A stretch of 64,000 nucleotides of DNA from CAWAND01 sp963727915 (GCA_963727915.1 CAVSID010000003.1:275595-339594); one strand, 5' to 3'. Shown: positions 49,250-59,558, counted from the first letter of the stretch. Notes: generated from the letters alone by a model not told the origin. Translations and numbers: made by a program.

Positions 49250-50667
49250 TCAAATGCACTCCGGCCGTACGAACGCTCTTGGAGCCGAAGTATCCGGGGA
49301 GAACTCCCGGATCTTCGCCGCGTCCCCAAGGGCCGTCCTCAAAACTTGCTCTGTCTTCATGCCCATGACGCGCGGATACCACGGTACTCTTACGCCAACA
49401 AGACACCGCGGCTGCCTGCTGTTCAGCAATGTGTCCGCAGGCGATCATCGAAAAAGCGTGAAAGGGATGATAGCCATACCGAAGCGATACTTGCGGATGT
49501 AGTTTCGATCTGTGCTCGTCGGCTCTCATAGCGCTGCAGGTCGGGCAGCGTGTTGCTTTGTTCGTCCTTGAAATGCTCGAAGAGCTCACGATAGGAAGGG
49601 AACGTTTCATCGTTGAAATAGCCATCGCACTCGGACGACGCAATGATCACAATCTGTCTCCAGGACACGACGGTGACGGTCGCGTTGACGAGATTGCCTG
49701 GAGTATCAAATTGAATTCGTCGTGCCCATCCCCATAGTGAAGCTTCAGGGAGTCCAAACATCATGACGTCGAACTTGCCTTTCGCCCACGCAACATAGGT
49801 CCTTCGGTCGGCGACCTCCCACGAGGCTCGTTGGACGTCCACCCCATACCCCGAAAAGACCGCAATCTGCCGCTGCCGGGTATCGAGGACGGCGTCGCAC
49901 ATGAAGAACTTGCGGCCCATCTTCTCCTCCATGTGCTCGCCAATCAAGTCCATTCGCATTCGCATCTCGCTATGGGTCGAGGCGGGTGTGAAGTCGGGGC
50001 GATGCATAACCTCAGGGACATGGTGAGCGGCGATACAGCGCCAGTGAGTGATCCCGGTAGCCGCCATCTTGTACCCCCCGGAATAGCCACCGTAAGGGTT
50101 GCCCAGGACATGGCCAATCAAGATGGCGAGATTGGATTCAAAGACATGCCAATTCATGATGACACGGTTGCCCATGCCGTCCCACCCTAGATCCACCAAA
50201 TGCTCCCAATCTTCGAAGTCGTGGTTGATGATTTGCCCCCACGGCATGAATCGATCGAAAACTTCTTCACCGAGAAGGGTTCGCATTTCCTCGGGCGTGT
50301 TCTTGCGGTGTAGACCGTTCGAGCAGATCAGCAGGATATCCTCCGGAAGAACTCCGGCGTCAAGGCACTCCTGAATGAGGATCGGGATAGCAATCTTCCT
50401 GTGCGCCGTATCTTGGGTCCCTCCCTTGACGCGGTCGGGGAAGCTGATCGTCACTTTCGAGCCCGGCCCAACCAATTCTGGGATAGTAGGCATCCCAAGG
50501 GGATTCCGTATTGAATTCAACGTCTCACCGTGCACATCTTGTAAGTAGGGAGGATCCGGCACCGTTTCACCGGGAACGAAGACCTCCGCTAGTCCGGCAG
50601 CTCGGCCCTCATCATCGCTGACCCGCACTCGAACTCGACTGTCTTCACAGGATCGAACCTTTCTCAA
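49250..50667 (-). CDS. LarA-like (DUF2088) nickel-pincer racemase/epimerase homologue (frameshifted)
   Basis: Homologue of lactate racemase, which epimerises alpha-hydroxy acids with a nickel-pincer cofactor. Matching motifs: SFPDRVKGG, ICSNGLHRKNTPEEM, INHDFEDW, LIGHVLGNPYGGYSGGYKMAATGI, and a C-terminal LHPQVSLRYGYHPFHAFSMIACG followed by ALGDAAKIREFSPD. Frame changes near 49690-49730, 49495 and 49420. No LarB, LarC or LarE maturation gene is visible in the window. The substrate is probably a hydroxy- or sugar acid rather than lactate, judged by the cluster (inference). Confidence 0.8.
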
Positions 50668-51614
50668 CGTGCGTGGCAGGCTTCCTGATACGCATCGACG
50701 ATCAGCTTCAGCTCATTCACGTCAAAGCCGATCTCTCCGGTGAAGCGTGTGAGAGCCACCAAGCCACCGTCCACATTTGCCAGCGACCCCAGCATCCCCG
50801 CGTTCTCCTGCTTCCGCCCTCCACCGTAGACCACTTCGGGCTCAAAGCCGGAGACTTCTCGGTTGCGGCACCCTTGATGATCGCCGCCGCCGGGCCGATG
50901 TAGTCCCCCCTGGGGGGGTTCGGCCCGGCCCAATCGCCCAGATGGGTTCGTAGCCAATCACAATGCGCTTCGCGTCGGCCTTGCCGACGGCCCCCTGAAG
51001 GGCCGTGCTGACCTGGTCGGCAAGAACGTTGCCCAAGCGCCCGAGCATCTCTTCCTCACTGCCGTCACCTCGCTGCTCTGATGTCTCGCCAACGCATAGG
51101 AGCACATTCAAGCCGGCGTTCAGAGCCCGCATCGTTTCCTCATTCATGATCCTGTCCACAGCCGCAAGTGCCTCACGACCCCTCGGCCCCCCTTGTGAGG
51201 CAGACGGATCAAGGAATTCCATGACCTGAAGCTTCGCCCGCCTCTCTTCGGAATGGCCTACCAATGCCCAACGAGCACCCAGGTTCCATGCGGCGGTCGC
51301 CGGCAGGCAAGACGTGAAGGCCCCGAAATTGCCCCCCTTGCTGACATCTTGCCAGTGGATTCCCTGACAGCCGATTGCCAGATGGGACACGGAAGATGGA
51401 TTCAGCTCATCAAGCATTCTGTTGGCCAAGGGGACAAGGCCTTCTGGAAGCATGTAGACGAGCTCCAGGTCAGCCATGCGACCCAGTCCTAGGGCAGCAG
51501 TCTTCTTCAAATTCCTCGGATCCAGTCCCCGGGGTTATCGACAGGACACAACCCACCAAGTGATCTAGGCACATCGAAGCGCTTCAGGTTGATGAAGACA
51601 ATTCGCTTGTTCAT
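50664..51614 (-). CDS. triosephosphate-isomerase-family enzyme (frameshifted)
   Basis: TIM-barrel isomerase with catalytic residues kept: Asn and Lys in FINLKRF near the N-terminus, His in ARWALVGHSEER, Glu in IVIGYEPIWAIG, and the phosphate-binding GGGRKQEN near the C-terminus. Insertions (PSASQGGPRG region) and the N-terminus differ from glycolytic TIM, so it is more likely a paralogue for another four- or three-carbon sugar phosphate. Start ATG 51614; frame changes near 51510 and 50900. Overlaps the LarA-like gene by 4 bp. Confidence 0.8.
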
Positions 51615-51699
51615 GGTTTCAGCCTTCCCACCTTGCTACAACTGTCGACGCCAGAAGGCCCGATCTCCGGCACATTCCCGCCGCCTCTCCGACCACGGT

Positions 51700-52377
51700 T
51701 TAGGCCAAATTCCCCAGCACGGTGCACCAACAGCTATCAACTCCTTCAATCAGTATCGGCACAACCCAGAGCGACTGCAGCCGGGGAAGACCTTCAGGCA
51801 GTTTCATGTCTTCAACCACCAACCTCACATTCCCCCTCGGGTTCAGGAGTATCCGATGCGCCTCCCATCCTTCATCTTCAAAACCAGCGGGAGTGACTGA
51901 GATCACATCCAGCCCGACGCCCCTCAGCTCTGGAAGGTTGGCGACCAACCACCTGGCCCCCTCTGCTGATAGGCCCGGGTTGCTGTGCGAGTACCGAGTT
52001 GGATCTCCGTCACGAATAGATCCAAAACCGGTTCGTAGGGCCACGAAATCCCAGGTCGCATTCGGCTCAAGCCGCTCAGCCAGCTCGCCTGGTCCGATCA
52101 ATCCATCCTGATCATGGCCAAGATCGATGACCATCGGCGATTCGAAGAAGAAGTCCTTCAATTCCAGATCAACCAACGAGGGACCATCGTCATAGACGTG
52201 GCGGGGTGCGTCCACATGCGTGCCGCAGTGATTGAAGAGGGTCACCCGATACGAGTTGTAGTTGAACCCCTGCTTTATCAATCGATGAGGTGCGATCTCC
52301 ACTCGTGGTGCGGCAGGGTAGACGGGGGTGGAGCTCTTCAGGACATGCGAGAGTAACACCGGATCAGGCTTGGCCAT
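51700..52377 (-). CDS. cyclase-family metal hydrolase (kynurenine formamidase-like)
   Basis: 225 residues, intact. The metal-binding signature FNHCGTHVDAPRHVYDDG defines the cyclase/KynB family of amide and lactone hydrolases; LRTGFGSI, LRGVGLDVISV and EGLPRLQSLWVVPILIEGVDSC are further family features. Here it could open a lactone or amide intermediate of the catabolic pathway. Start overlaps the DinB gene end by 14 bp. Confidence 0.85.
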   Translation of the reverse strand: MAKPDPVLLSHVLKSSTPVYPAAPRVEIAPHRLIKQGFNYNSYRVTLFNHCGTHVDAPRHVYDDGPSLVDLELKDFFFESPMVIDLGHDQDGLIGPGELAERLEPNATWDFVALRTGFGSIRDGDPTRYSHSNPGLSAEGARWLVANLPELRGVGLDVISVTPAGFEDEGWEAHRILLNPRGNVRLVVEDMKLPEGLPRLQSLWVVPILIEGVDSCWCTVLGNLA

Positions 52378-52795
52378 CTCTCACTTTCTCTCGTAGAAGC
52401 CGGTTGAATTCAGATTGATAGCGCCTTTCGAACTCGAGAAGATGTTCCACGACTTCACGAATACTCCATTCGTCGGGACCTGGGCGGAACTCCGCGGTCG
52501 TGTCTGTGACCGTTCCCAAGTAGCTCAATACTTGTTCGAAGCTTGATTGCGCCAGGGCGAGCAAACCCTCCAGCTCGGTGACGCGGGCCCCTGCGCCAGC
52601 GCGGTTGTTGTAGATCTGGACAGCGTGGGCAGCACAATGATCGTGCATCGTCCAGAGCATCTCCCGCACCGTCTTGTCGCGTATACCCGAAACGACGTCC
52701 AGGTCAGTCCTGCTAAGCTTCGAAATCGCAGATAGGTTATCAATCCGTGCTTGGCGGAGTTCAGCGACGAGATCCTCGATGGCTTGTTCTGACAT
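52364..52795 (-). CDS. DinB-family four-helix protein
   Basis: 143 residues, intact. Helical bundle with metal-ligand-like histidines (EMLWTMHDHCAAH and REVVEHLLEFERRY) and EWSIREVVEHL, the usual DinB/DUF664 motif. Members include metal-dependent thiol transferases and damage-induced proteins; the role in this cluster is unknown. Confidence 0.75.
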   Translation of the reverse strand: MSEQAIEDLVAELRQARIDNLSAISKLSRTDLDVVSGIRDKTVREMLWTMHDHCAAHAVQIYNNRAGAGARVTELEGLLALAQSSFEQVLSYLGTVTDTTAEFRPGPDEWSIREVVEHLLEFERRYQSEFNRLLREKVRDGQA

Positions 52796-52803
52796 TGAAA
52801 GAC

Positions 52804-53805
52804 CTACCTCTCAATTCCGCGACGAGCGCGGGCATGGGCCCACACCTCGGCATTCGCCAGATGGTCAGGTCGTTGACCCCGGAGAGCCACCAGAACCTGA
52901 GAAACGGCGGCCTGTGAAAGGCGTTGAAGTCCTTCAAGGGTGTAGAAAGCCCGATGGGGAGTAAGGACTACATTCTGCATCTTCATGAGCGGGTGATCCG
53001 AGGCGGGAGGCTCGGGATCGAAGACATCCAGGCCGGCCCCCGAGAGATGCCCAGTTCGGAGTAATTCAACAAGGGCAAATTCATCAATCAAACCCCCACG
53101 AGAGGTATTGACGAGCCATCCGCCTTCCTTCATGGAGGCCAACTCGGATGCGCCGATGATGTGATAAGTCTCGTCCGTCAAAGGGGCGTGCAAAGAGAGT
53201 CCGTCAACGCTTGACAGCATGGATGACAGATCGGGGGCCCACTCAACACCTTTGGATTGAGCCACCTCCGGCTCCACATAGGGATCGTAGGTCATGAAAC
53301 GCATGCCTGCGGGCTCCAGTAGCTCGACCACACGCTTGGCGATCCTTCCGAACCCGAGCAGTCCAAGGCATTGACCATAGAGGTCCCTGCCGACCTTTTC
53401 ATGTCGAACAGACCACCCCAAATCACGAATGCCTCGATCCTGGTGTGTGATCCCCTTGGCAAGCGCAAAGATCAAGGCGACAGTGTGCTCAGCCGTCGAA
53501 ATCGTTGGGGCTTCGGGCGTGTGCACAACAGCAATCCCACGCTTCGTGGCGGCAACGAGGGCGATGTTATCTACTCCGATGCCGAGCCTTGCGATGACCT
53601 TGAGACCCGGGAACAGGTCCATCAGCGTGCCATCAACAGGAAGCACGGCGGAAGCGATCAGACCGTCGAGGGGTTGGTAGCCCGCAATATGGTCCGATAT
53701 GTCACCTTGGTCCACAGAGACGACCTCGGTCGCCTGGCGTAACATTTCGAGCGCATCGCCGGAAAGCGGTGCATTGACAAGCACTCGGGGTTTCGCCGCT
53801 GACAT
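52804..53805 (-). CDS. D-2-hydroxyacid dehydrogenase (SerA-like)
   Basis: 333 residues. NAD-binding fold with GLLGFGRIAKRVVELL, catalytic Arg in VNTSRGGLIDE, Glu in DVFDPEPP, and His in VVLTPHRAFYT. It oxidises or reduces an alpha-hydroxy/keto acid. The reading is continuous upstream into the alcohol dehydrogenase, but a tandem stop TAG-TGA (53825-53820, one frame off) and the start MSAAKPRVLV at 53805 point to two separate genes joined by an indel. Confidence 0.85.
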   Translation of the reverse strand: MSAAKPRVLVNAPLSGDALEMLRQATEVVSVDQGDISDHIAGYQPLDGLIASAVLPVDGTLMDLFPGLKVIARLGIGVDNIALVAATKRGIAVVHTPEAPTISTAEHTVALIFALAKGITHQDRGIRDLGWSVRHEKVGRDLYGQCLGLLGFGRIAKRVVELLEPAGMRFMTYDPYVEPEVAQSKGVEWAPDLSSMLSSVDGLSLHAPLTDETYHIIGASELASMKEGGWLVNTSRGGLIDEFALVELLRTGHLSGAGLDVFDPEPPASDHPLMKMQNVVLTPHRAFYTLEGLQRLSQAAVSQVLVALRGQRPDHLANAEVWAHARARRGIER

Positions 53806-53822
53806 CCCTGAGATCCTCTTCA

Positions 53823-54872
53823 CTAATCCTTCGGGGGCTTGAGCAAGGCTCTCAGGTAGGGTATGGCGTGCGAACTCGATCTTCTCGAACGCATCCACGG
53901 CATCTGCCAGGTCAAACTGATGCGTAATCATGTCCTTCACCTGCAACCTCCCCTCTTCCATCAACCTCAGGGCGGCCAGGAACGAATTCGGATTGGCGAT
54001 GCTCCCGAGAATGCTTATCTCGCGTGCCACGACCATGTCCATGGCGATCGGTATTTCGCCCACGCCGCAGAAGCTGATGTTGACAATCTTGCCCCCGGGC
54101 CTAGCCAGCTTGACGGCATCCTGTATCGCTTGTGGTCCGCCCGAAGCCTCGACGATCAGCTCCGGGCCGTCAGGCTCCGTCCACTGCCGAACCTGGTCCA
54201 GGTAGGCCCTCCTGTTTGTGATCGATCGTATACAGCGCACCATGCTTGCGAGCGATTTCGAGCTTGTGATCGTGCGATCCGACCATTACCAGGCCCGTCG
54301 CCCCAGCATTCTTGACCACTTGAAGGCAGAGCTGGCCCAAGGCCCCGTCCCCGAAAACCACGCAACTCTGGCCCACCATGGGGCTGAGGCGCCGCACGGC
54401 ATGAAATCGCCACGGCTGCGGGCTCCGTGAGTGCCGCCTCATCCATAGACACCGAAGCGGGGACAAGAAACACGTGAGGCTCCGGCATCGTCAGATAGCG
54501 GGCGTAGGCACCATCCTTTCGCAAGACACCCACAGTCTGCCGGTTGGGGCATAGGTGGTAATTGCCGGCAAGACAGTACTCGCACTGCCCGCAGCCGATG
54601 GCGGTATCCCCAGTCACTCGATCGCCAACCCGGAAGCGGGTCACGTTCGAGCCAACCTCTACCACGGTGCCGGACCATTCGTGGCCAGGGATCCTGGGCA
54701 GCTTGAGAAGACCCGTGTGCAGATGTGGAAAGGTGCCGGCGTAGATCTCGACGTCCGTCTTGCAGATGGCCGCCGCATGGATTTCTATCAGCACTTCGTT
54801 GGGACCGGGCTTGGGCTCCGGCACGTCTTCAATGCGCATCTCATGGGGACCATGAACCCTTGCTGCCAGCAT
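53823..54872 (-). CDS. zinc-dependent alcohol/polyol dehydrogenase (frameshifted)
   Basis: Medium-chain dehydrogenase: GHEWSGTVVEVGSNVTRFRVGDRVTGD with the catalytic zinc site, structural zinc cysteines in CGQCEYCLAGNYHLC, cofactor motif VVFGDGALGQLCLQ, and VEASGGPQAIQDAV. Closest in style to sorbitol/threonine dehydrogenases. ATG 54872 has GGAGAGG at a good distance. Frame changes near 54410, 54215 and before the stop. Confidence 0.85.
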
Positions 54873-54963
54873 GGACACCTCTCCTATGGGAACAAGTAGC
54901 CCTGGGCCGGCTGAGTTGCCCAGCCCTCAGTCACGAAACGAGTATCATATGTAAGGTTTGGGA

Positions 54964-54999
54964 GCGAGCCGAAGAAGGCCACAGGCCTTCTCGGCTCGC
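54964..54999. terminator. stem-loop between transporter genes and dehydrogenase
   Basis: GCGAGCCGAAGAAGGCC, loop ACA, then GGCCTTCTCGGCTCGC: 16 paired bases with one bulge. No T-tract, so it may stabilise or attenuate the transcript rather than end it. Confidence 0.5.
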
Positions 55000-55019
55000 T
55001 TCTGCACGTACCAGCGCGA

Positions 55020-56130
55020 CTACTGGTAGTCCTGCCGATGATTCAAGTAGTCTTGCAGGTACGTCGGGTCGACCACTTTGCTCGCATCCGGCCTGCTCGC
55101 GATCAACGTCTGGTCATAGAGAAAGTCGATCACGCTTTGGACCATGGCTTGGGCCCCATTCGGGGACACAAACGACAGCTCGAAGTTCGGGTCCGCCAGT
55201 TGGTCGATGCTCACCACCGGGGTCATGTCCATGATCTTGGTGGCCATCTCGACCGTGATGCCCGTCTGGTCCGCGAAGGCCTGATTCCCTACCGCTGGAT
55301 TCTGCTTGTAAGCGGCATAGGCCTTGTCAATCACGCAGAAGATGCGCCGCATTCCCTCAGGATTCGCTTCTGCCCAAGCGCGGCGCGCGGCCCAGTTGTC
55401 AGACGTGTACAGGCCCACCTCATTGGTGCGAGCGATCACCACACCGCCCTGTGCTTCGATGTTCGACAGCCAGGGCTCCCAGGAGTACGCGGCATCGATG
55501 TCGCCATTCACATAGGCAGGCACCAAGTTGGGGACCTGCATATTGACGAGGTTCAGCTGATCCATCGTCATGCCATGCTTTTGCAGGAGCGTGACCAGTC
55601 CTAGATGGGCGCTGCTCCCGCTCTGGTAGGCCACGTTCTTGCCAGCGAGGTCCTCCACCGTCGTGATGCCGGCGTTGGGATTGACAACGAGACCATCGGT
55701 GTAGCTGGACTCGATCTGGATATAGAAGTTGACCATATCCAGACCCTGAGCAAGCCCAAAGACCATGCCCGCCGTCCCGAAGAAACTCACATCGACGCTG
55801 TTGCTGGCAATGGCGGCAAACTGCGGCGGCCCGGCTGTGAACTTAGACGCCGTCACATCCAGGCCACACGTCTTCCACAGATCAAGCTGGTTGGCTGTAT
55901 AGTAAAGGACGCTGTTGTAGGGCTGCCAGGCAATCCGAACCGGGATCAACTCGGGTGGTTGCGTCGCCTGGCTCATGGCCTCCGTAGGGGCAGCTTGAGC
56001 CTGTGTCGGGGCCTGTCCCTGCGCAGGCGCCTGGGTTGGAGCGACCGTCGCTTGGGGACCGCAGGCACCAAGTACGAGCGAGACGATCACCAGCGAACCG
56101 AGAAACAGCAGAACATATTTCCTCTTTCAT
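55020..56130 (-). CDS. ABC transporter substrate-binding lipoprotein (SsuA/TauA/NMT1-like)
   Basis: Lipoprotein signal with LVLGACGPQ, a Gln/Ala/Pro-rich linker, then the periplasmic-binding fold: RIAWQPYNSVLYYTANQLDLWKTCGLDV, AIASNSVDVSFFGTAG, VEDLAGKNVAYQSGSSAHL, YVNGDIDAAYSWEPWLSN. These match the nitrate/sulfonate/taurine binding family. The true start is ATG 56130 (AGGAG upstream), with a frame change near 56122. The substrate could be a sulfonate, aromatic acid or other organic anion. Confidence 0.88.
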
Positions 56131-56189
56131 TTGATCTCCTCCGTGGCGCTCAGGAACTCATGCGAGGACAACAGATCTCGCCCCTAACC

Positions 56190-57005
56190 TCACCTCCTTT
56201 CCACTTTCCCCTCTTCCCGGATGGCACTTATCAGCCGCTCTTTGAGTTCCACAAAGCCGGGTTCCGTGACAATCGACATTGGACGCGGTTTTGAGAACCC
56301 GACCTGAAGCGAAAGCTTCACCGAGCCGGGCCTGCGTCGAAAGACATAGACCCGATCCGACACATAAATGGCCTCCTCGACGTCGTGGGTCACCATAATG
56401 ATGGTCGGGTGGTACTCTTCCCACATTTCCTGGAGCAGCAACTGCATCTCGGACCGTGTCTGCCAGTCGAGGGGCCCAAACGGCTCGTCCATCAACAGCA
56501 CATCCGGGTTGCTGAGCAGAGATCGGGCAAGCTGTACCCTTTGCTTCATTCCTCCCGACAATTCATATGGGAAGTGGCGGTCAAATCCCTTAAGTCCGAC
56601 GGACTCGAGCAGGCGCATGGCTTGCTCGCGGTATTCCTTTTCCCGGCCCCCGGTATTTCGCACCCCGAAGGTCACGTTGTCGTACACCGTCAGCCAGGGA
56701 AACAATGCCGGAGTTTGGAAGACAAACGCGCGGTCGGGGCCTGCACGCCGAACCTCTCTGCCGCTGACAAACACGGCACCTGAAGTGGGAGTATCAAAGC
56801 CCGCTATGAGATTCAGCAGGGTAGTCTTCCCACATCCACTTGGGCCGATGATGGTGACGATCTCCTGGTCCTCGACGGTCAATGTCACTGAACGAAGAGC
56901 CTCCACGCTCGTGGAATCCCCATTAGTCCCGTCGCGAGTGAAGACCTTTCCGACTTGATCAACCAGGATCTTGGATGAATTCGGGTTCGGGTGTCCGGTG
57001 GCCAT
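56190..57005 (-). CDS. ABC transporter ATPase (SsuB/TauB-like)
   Basis: 271 residues, intact. Walker A IGPSGCGKTT, Q-loop VFQTPALFPWLTVYDNV, signature LSGGMKQRVQLARSL, Walker B LLMDEPFGPLD and H-loop VTHDVEEA. This is the importer-type ATPase paired with the permease and binding protein on either side. Confidence 0.92.
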   Translation of the reverse strand: MATGHPNPNSSKILVDQVGKVFTRDGTNGDSTSVEALRSVTLTVEDQEIVTIIGPSGCGKTTLLNLIAGFDTPTSGAVFVSGREVRRAGPDRAFVFQTPALFPWLTVYDNVTFGVRNTGGREKEYREQAMRLLESVGLKGFDRHFPYELSGGMKQRVQLARSLLSNPDVLLMDEPFGPLDWQTRSEMQLLLQEMWEEYHPTIIMVTHDVEEAIYVSDRVYVFRRRPGSVKLSLQVGFSKPRPMSIVTEPGFVELKERLISAIREEGKVERR

Positions 57006-57009
57006 CCAG

Positions 57010-57864
57010 TCACTTACCTCGCCAATGAAGTAGGCGGTTCTCCGCCACGCTGGTAAGGATTTCTAGAAACAGACCAATCATCCCGATCAGCGCGATGCCG
57101 ATGTACACATCGGTAACTCGAAAGAACGTCGCAGCGTCCATCACCATGTAGCCGAGGCCCTGCTGGGCAGCTACCAATTCCGCCGCGACCACAATGGCCC
57201 AACTCACGGCTGTGGCCGTCTTGATGCCCGTCATGATGAAAGGTAGAGAGGAGGGCAGCATGACGCGGGCGAAGAGTTGCGAACGATTGAGACCCAGATT
57301 AATGCCAGCACGAACCAGATCATTCGGGACGGACTTGACCCCTGCCGCCGTGTTGAGGGTCACGTACCAGAATGCCGCCATGAAGATCAAAAGGATCTTG
57401 GAGAACTCGCCGATCCCAAAATACAGGACGGCCAGAGGGATAAAGGCAATCGGAGGTATGGGCCGAAGGGCCCCCAGGAACGGGCTGAAGATGGCCGAGG
57501 CCACCCACGAATATCCGACGAGCAGACCGAGGGGAATGCCGAGCAGGATCCCCAGGATCAGCCCCGTCATGGTTCGCATGAGGCTGCTTTCGATATGGAT
57601 CCACATCGACTTGCCCGTGTACCCATCCCGGAAAAGATGGATCGTTTCATCAAGAACAGTCCGCGGAGATGGGAGAACTATCGGGCGCACCAGTTTGAAA
57701 ACATCGGTAACCAAGTACCAGATAAGGAAGACGAGAAGGATGGCGGCCCCGCTCACGAGCGGGCCGCGCACCGCCCTCCACCTCCTGGGGGAAAGTCGCA
57801 AGAGGGAACCGGAATCAGAGGAGCGCCTAGTTCCTTCAGGTACTATCGACATGATCTGCGTCAC
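57010..57864 (-). CDS. ABC transporter permease (SsuC/TauC-like)
   Basis: 284 residues, intact, about six membrane spans. The cytoplasmic EAA-like loop is GVKSVPNDLVRAGINLGLNRSQLFARVMLPSSLPFIMTGI-type (only part listed here), typical of the SsuC group. Stop 4 bp before the ATPase start; its start overlaps the aldolase stop by 4 bp. Confidence 0.92.
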   Translation of the reverse strand: MTQIMSIVPEGTRRSSDSGSLLRLSPRRWRAVRGPLVSGAAILLVFLIWYLVTDVFKLVRPIVLPSPRTVLDETIHLFRDGYTGKSMWIHIESSLMRTMTGLILGILLGIPLGLLVGYSWVASAIFSPFLGALRPIPPIAFIPLAVLYFGIGEFSKILLIFMAAFWYVTLNTAAGVKSVPNDLVRAGINLGLNRSQLFARVMLPSSLPFIMTGIKTATAVSWAIVVAAELVAAQQGLGYMVMDAATFFRVTDVYIGIALIGMIGLFLEILTSVAENRLLHWRGK

Positions 57865-58796
57865 GCTCCTTCGGAAGGCAAACTCAGCCCCATGACGTTC
57901 TGAAGAACCTCCTTCACTCTCTCACGCTCCTCCGCCGAGGGCTCACACAGTGGCAGGCGTGGCGGTCCGGCGGGGATTCCGATCATATTCACGGCCAGCT
58001 TGGCGAAGACGATATACATGGGATAGCCCTTCATGTTCCTGGCCTCGAAGATCGCCCGGTAGGCCCGCAGCTTATCGAAGGCAGCAAAGGCATCGTCGAT
58101 CCGGTGCTCCCTCGCCGCCTGAAGCATGTCGCCGATGAGCCAGGGGTTGAAATTCGCTGCCACGGACATGACCCCCGGGGCTCCGCTGAGGACATTGAAG
58201 ACGGCTGGAGGCTCACCAGCAGGTATGACCGGAAAGCGGTCTCCGAATAGCTTCAACTCTTCGTAGTAGCGCACGGGTTGAGAGTTGTTCTCTTTTAGAG
58301 CTCCGAAGTTGTCGAGCTTCGAAAGACGTTCGATGAGGTCATACGACGCGTTGAATTTCGTCGTGGCCGGGTTGTTGTAGAACAGGAAGGGAATATCAAT
58401 GGCGCGGTCGATTTCGGCGAAGAATTCGTAGACTTCATCTTCGGTGGGTAGGAAGTAGTAAGGCGGCGTGATCATCACCCCGTCGGCCCCGGCCTCAGCA
58501 GCAAATCGGGAAAACTTGACCACATTGGCCACGCGCGTGTCCGAGGCACCGGCAATGACGGCGGCTCGACCGCGCGTGGCTTCAACGGTCACCTTGATCA
58601 TCAAGCAGCGCTCGTCGTCTGACAGAGAGGCGAATTCCCCCGTCGAGCCGCACGGAATCACGACTTCCACCCCGCCGTCTAGCAGGTAGTCGATGTGGCG
58701 GGGAACTATCTCCGGCGCCAGTGAATAATCGTCCTTCATGGGTGTGACGATGGGAACCAACAACCCGTGCAGTTTGTCCTTAAGTTCAGGTCTCAT
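57861..58796 (-). CDS. dihydrodipicolinate synthase/KDG-aldolase family lyase
   Basis: 311 residues, intact class I (beta/alpha)8 aldolase: GLLVPIVTPMKDDYSL, CGSTGEFASLSDDER (T-G-E phosphate/carboxylate site), FLFYNNPATT (catalytic Tyr) and GALKENNSQ (Schiff-base Lys). Members condense or cleave pyruvate with an aldehyde. In this operon, with a hydroxyacid dehydrogenase and a LarA-like epimerase, cleavage of a 2-keto-3-deoxy sugar acid is more plausible than lysine synthesis. Confidence 0.88.
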   Translation of the reverse strand: MRPELKDKLHGLLVPIVTPMKDDYSLAPEIVPRHIDYLLDGGVEVVIPCGSTGEFASLSDDERCLMIKVTVEATRGRAAVIAGASDTRVANVVKFSRFAAEAGADGVMITPPYYFLPTEDEVYEFFAEIDRAIDIPFLFYNNPATTKFNASYDLIERLSKLDNFGALKENNSQPVRYYEELKLFGDRFPVIPAGEPPAVFNVLSGAPGVMSVAANFNPWLIGDMLQAAREHRIDDAFAAFDKLRAYRAIFEARNMKGYPMYIVFAKLAVNMIGIPAGPPRLPLCEPSAEERERVKEVLQNVMGLSLPSEGA

Positions 58797-58822
58797 CGAG
58801 CACTCTCCCTAGACCATGGATT

Positions 58823-59542
58823 TCAATCCACGAACACCAGATGGCCGAACATCGCAGGCACGTGAAACTCCCATGGTTCGATGAGGGTTGGCACCCACGA
58901 ACAGAATTCCTCCACGGGATGACGGTAGATGCGGAAGAAATTGATCCTCCACTCGGTGCCAACAGTAGGCGTCTTGCCCTCCCCAAGCAGGCACACGAAT
59001 GGCAGAGCCACCTCCAATCCCCACCCCTCATCGGGGATGCTCGGTTCATTGATGACGCCCCGAAGGTAGACGGCGGACCGGATGTCTAGGCAATTCCACT
59101 CGCCGTCAAACCCCGAGCCTGCCATGCGACCGTTGGGATTACTAACCCGGATGTCGCGGACGACATTGCGCGGGCTGAATTGAAACTCGAAGTAGTTCTT
59201 AAGATCACCATCAGGGCTCACGAAGAACTCAGCCGCCTCCTCCTGCCATACCTTGTCATTGCGCTGGGTGAACGTGGCACGGATGTCTGTGTCTTCACAC
59301 CAGAAGGCCACGTAGAAATGTCGGTCATCCCAACAGGTCCACACGCGCGTGAGTTGAGACGGCTCTCCATGCCCGTGGCTAAGGGTCAGCTCTCCGACGG
59401 GCGCCAGCTCACTCCAGGGCGGCTTGCGCGGATCGCCCGTAAGAACCCAGGAGTTTTGGATCCTGTGGGATTCAGAACGATAGTCGTTCACGAAGTCAGC
59501 CTCTCCGGTATGGACAGCTGCGGCAATATCCCGCCCCTCCAC
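58823..59542 (-). CDS. CBM9-like carbohydrate-binding-fold protein
   Basis: 239 residues, beta-rich and intact. WVLTGDPRKPPWSELAPV, VWTCWDDRHFYVAFWCEDTDI, VWQEEAAEFFVSPDGDLKNYFEFQFSPR and WRINFFRI follow the family 9-like carbohydrate-binding pattern. No signal peptide, so a cytoplasmic stand-alone module, which is unusual. Probably binds or senses the sugar substrate of the operon (inference). Confidence 0.72.
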   Translation of the reverse strand: MEGRDIAAAVHTGEADFVNDYRSESHRIQNSWVLTGDPRKPPWSELAPVGELTLSHGHGEPSQLTRVWTCWDDRHFYVAFWCEDTDIRATFTQRNDKVWQEEAAEFFVSPDGDLKNYFEFQFSPRNVVRDIRVSNPNGRMAGSGFDGEWNCLDIRSAVYLRGVINEPSIPDEGWGLEVALPFVCLLGEGKTPTVGTEWRINFFRIYRHPVEEFCSWVPTLIEPWEFHVPAMFGHLVFVD

Positions 59543-59558
59543 CTGACGCGGAAGAAAC

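Noticed and set aside
50664..51614. Glycolytic tpiA
   Set aside because: No gap or pgk neighbour, divergent termini, and overlap with a LarA-like gene in a catabolic cluster.
52804..54243. Alcohol dehydrogenase-hydroxyacid dehydrogenase fusion protein
   Set aside because: A tandem TAG-TGA one frame off and a good start at 53805 between the two domains indicate an indel that removed the stop.
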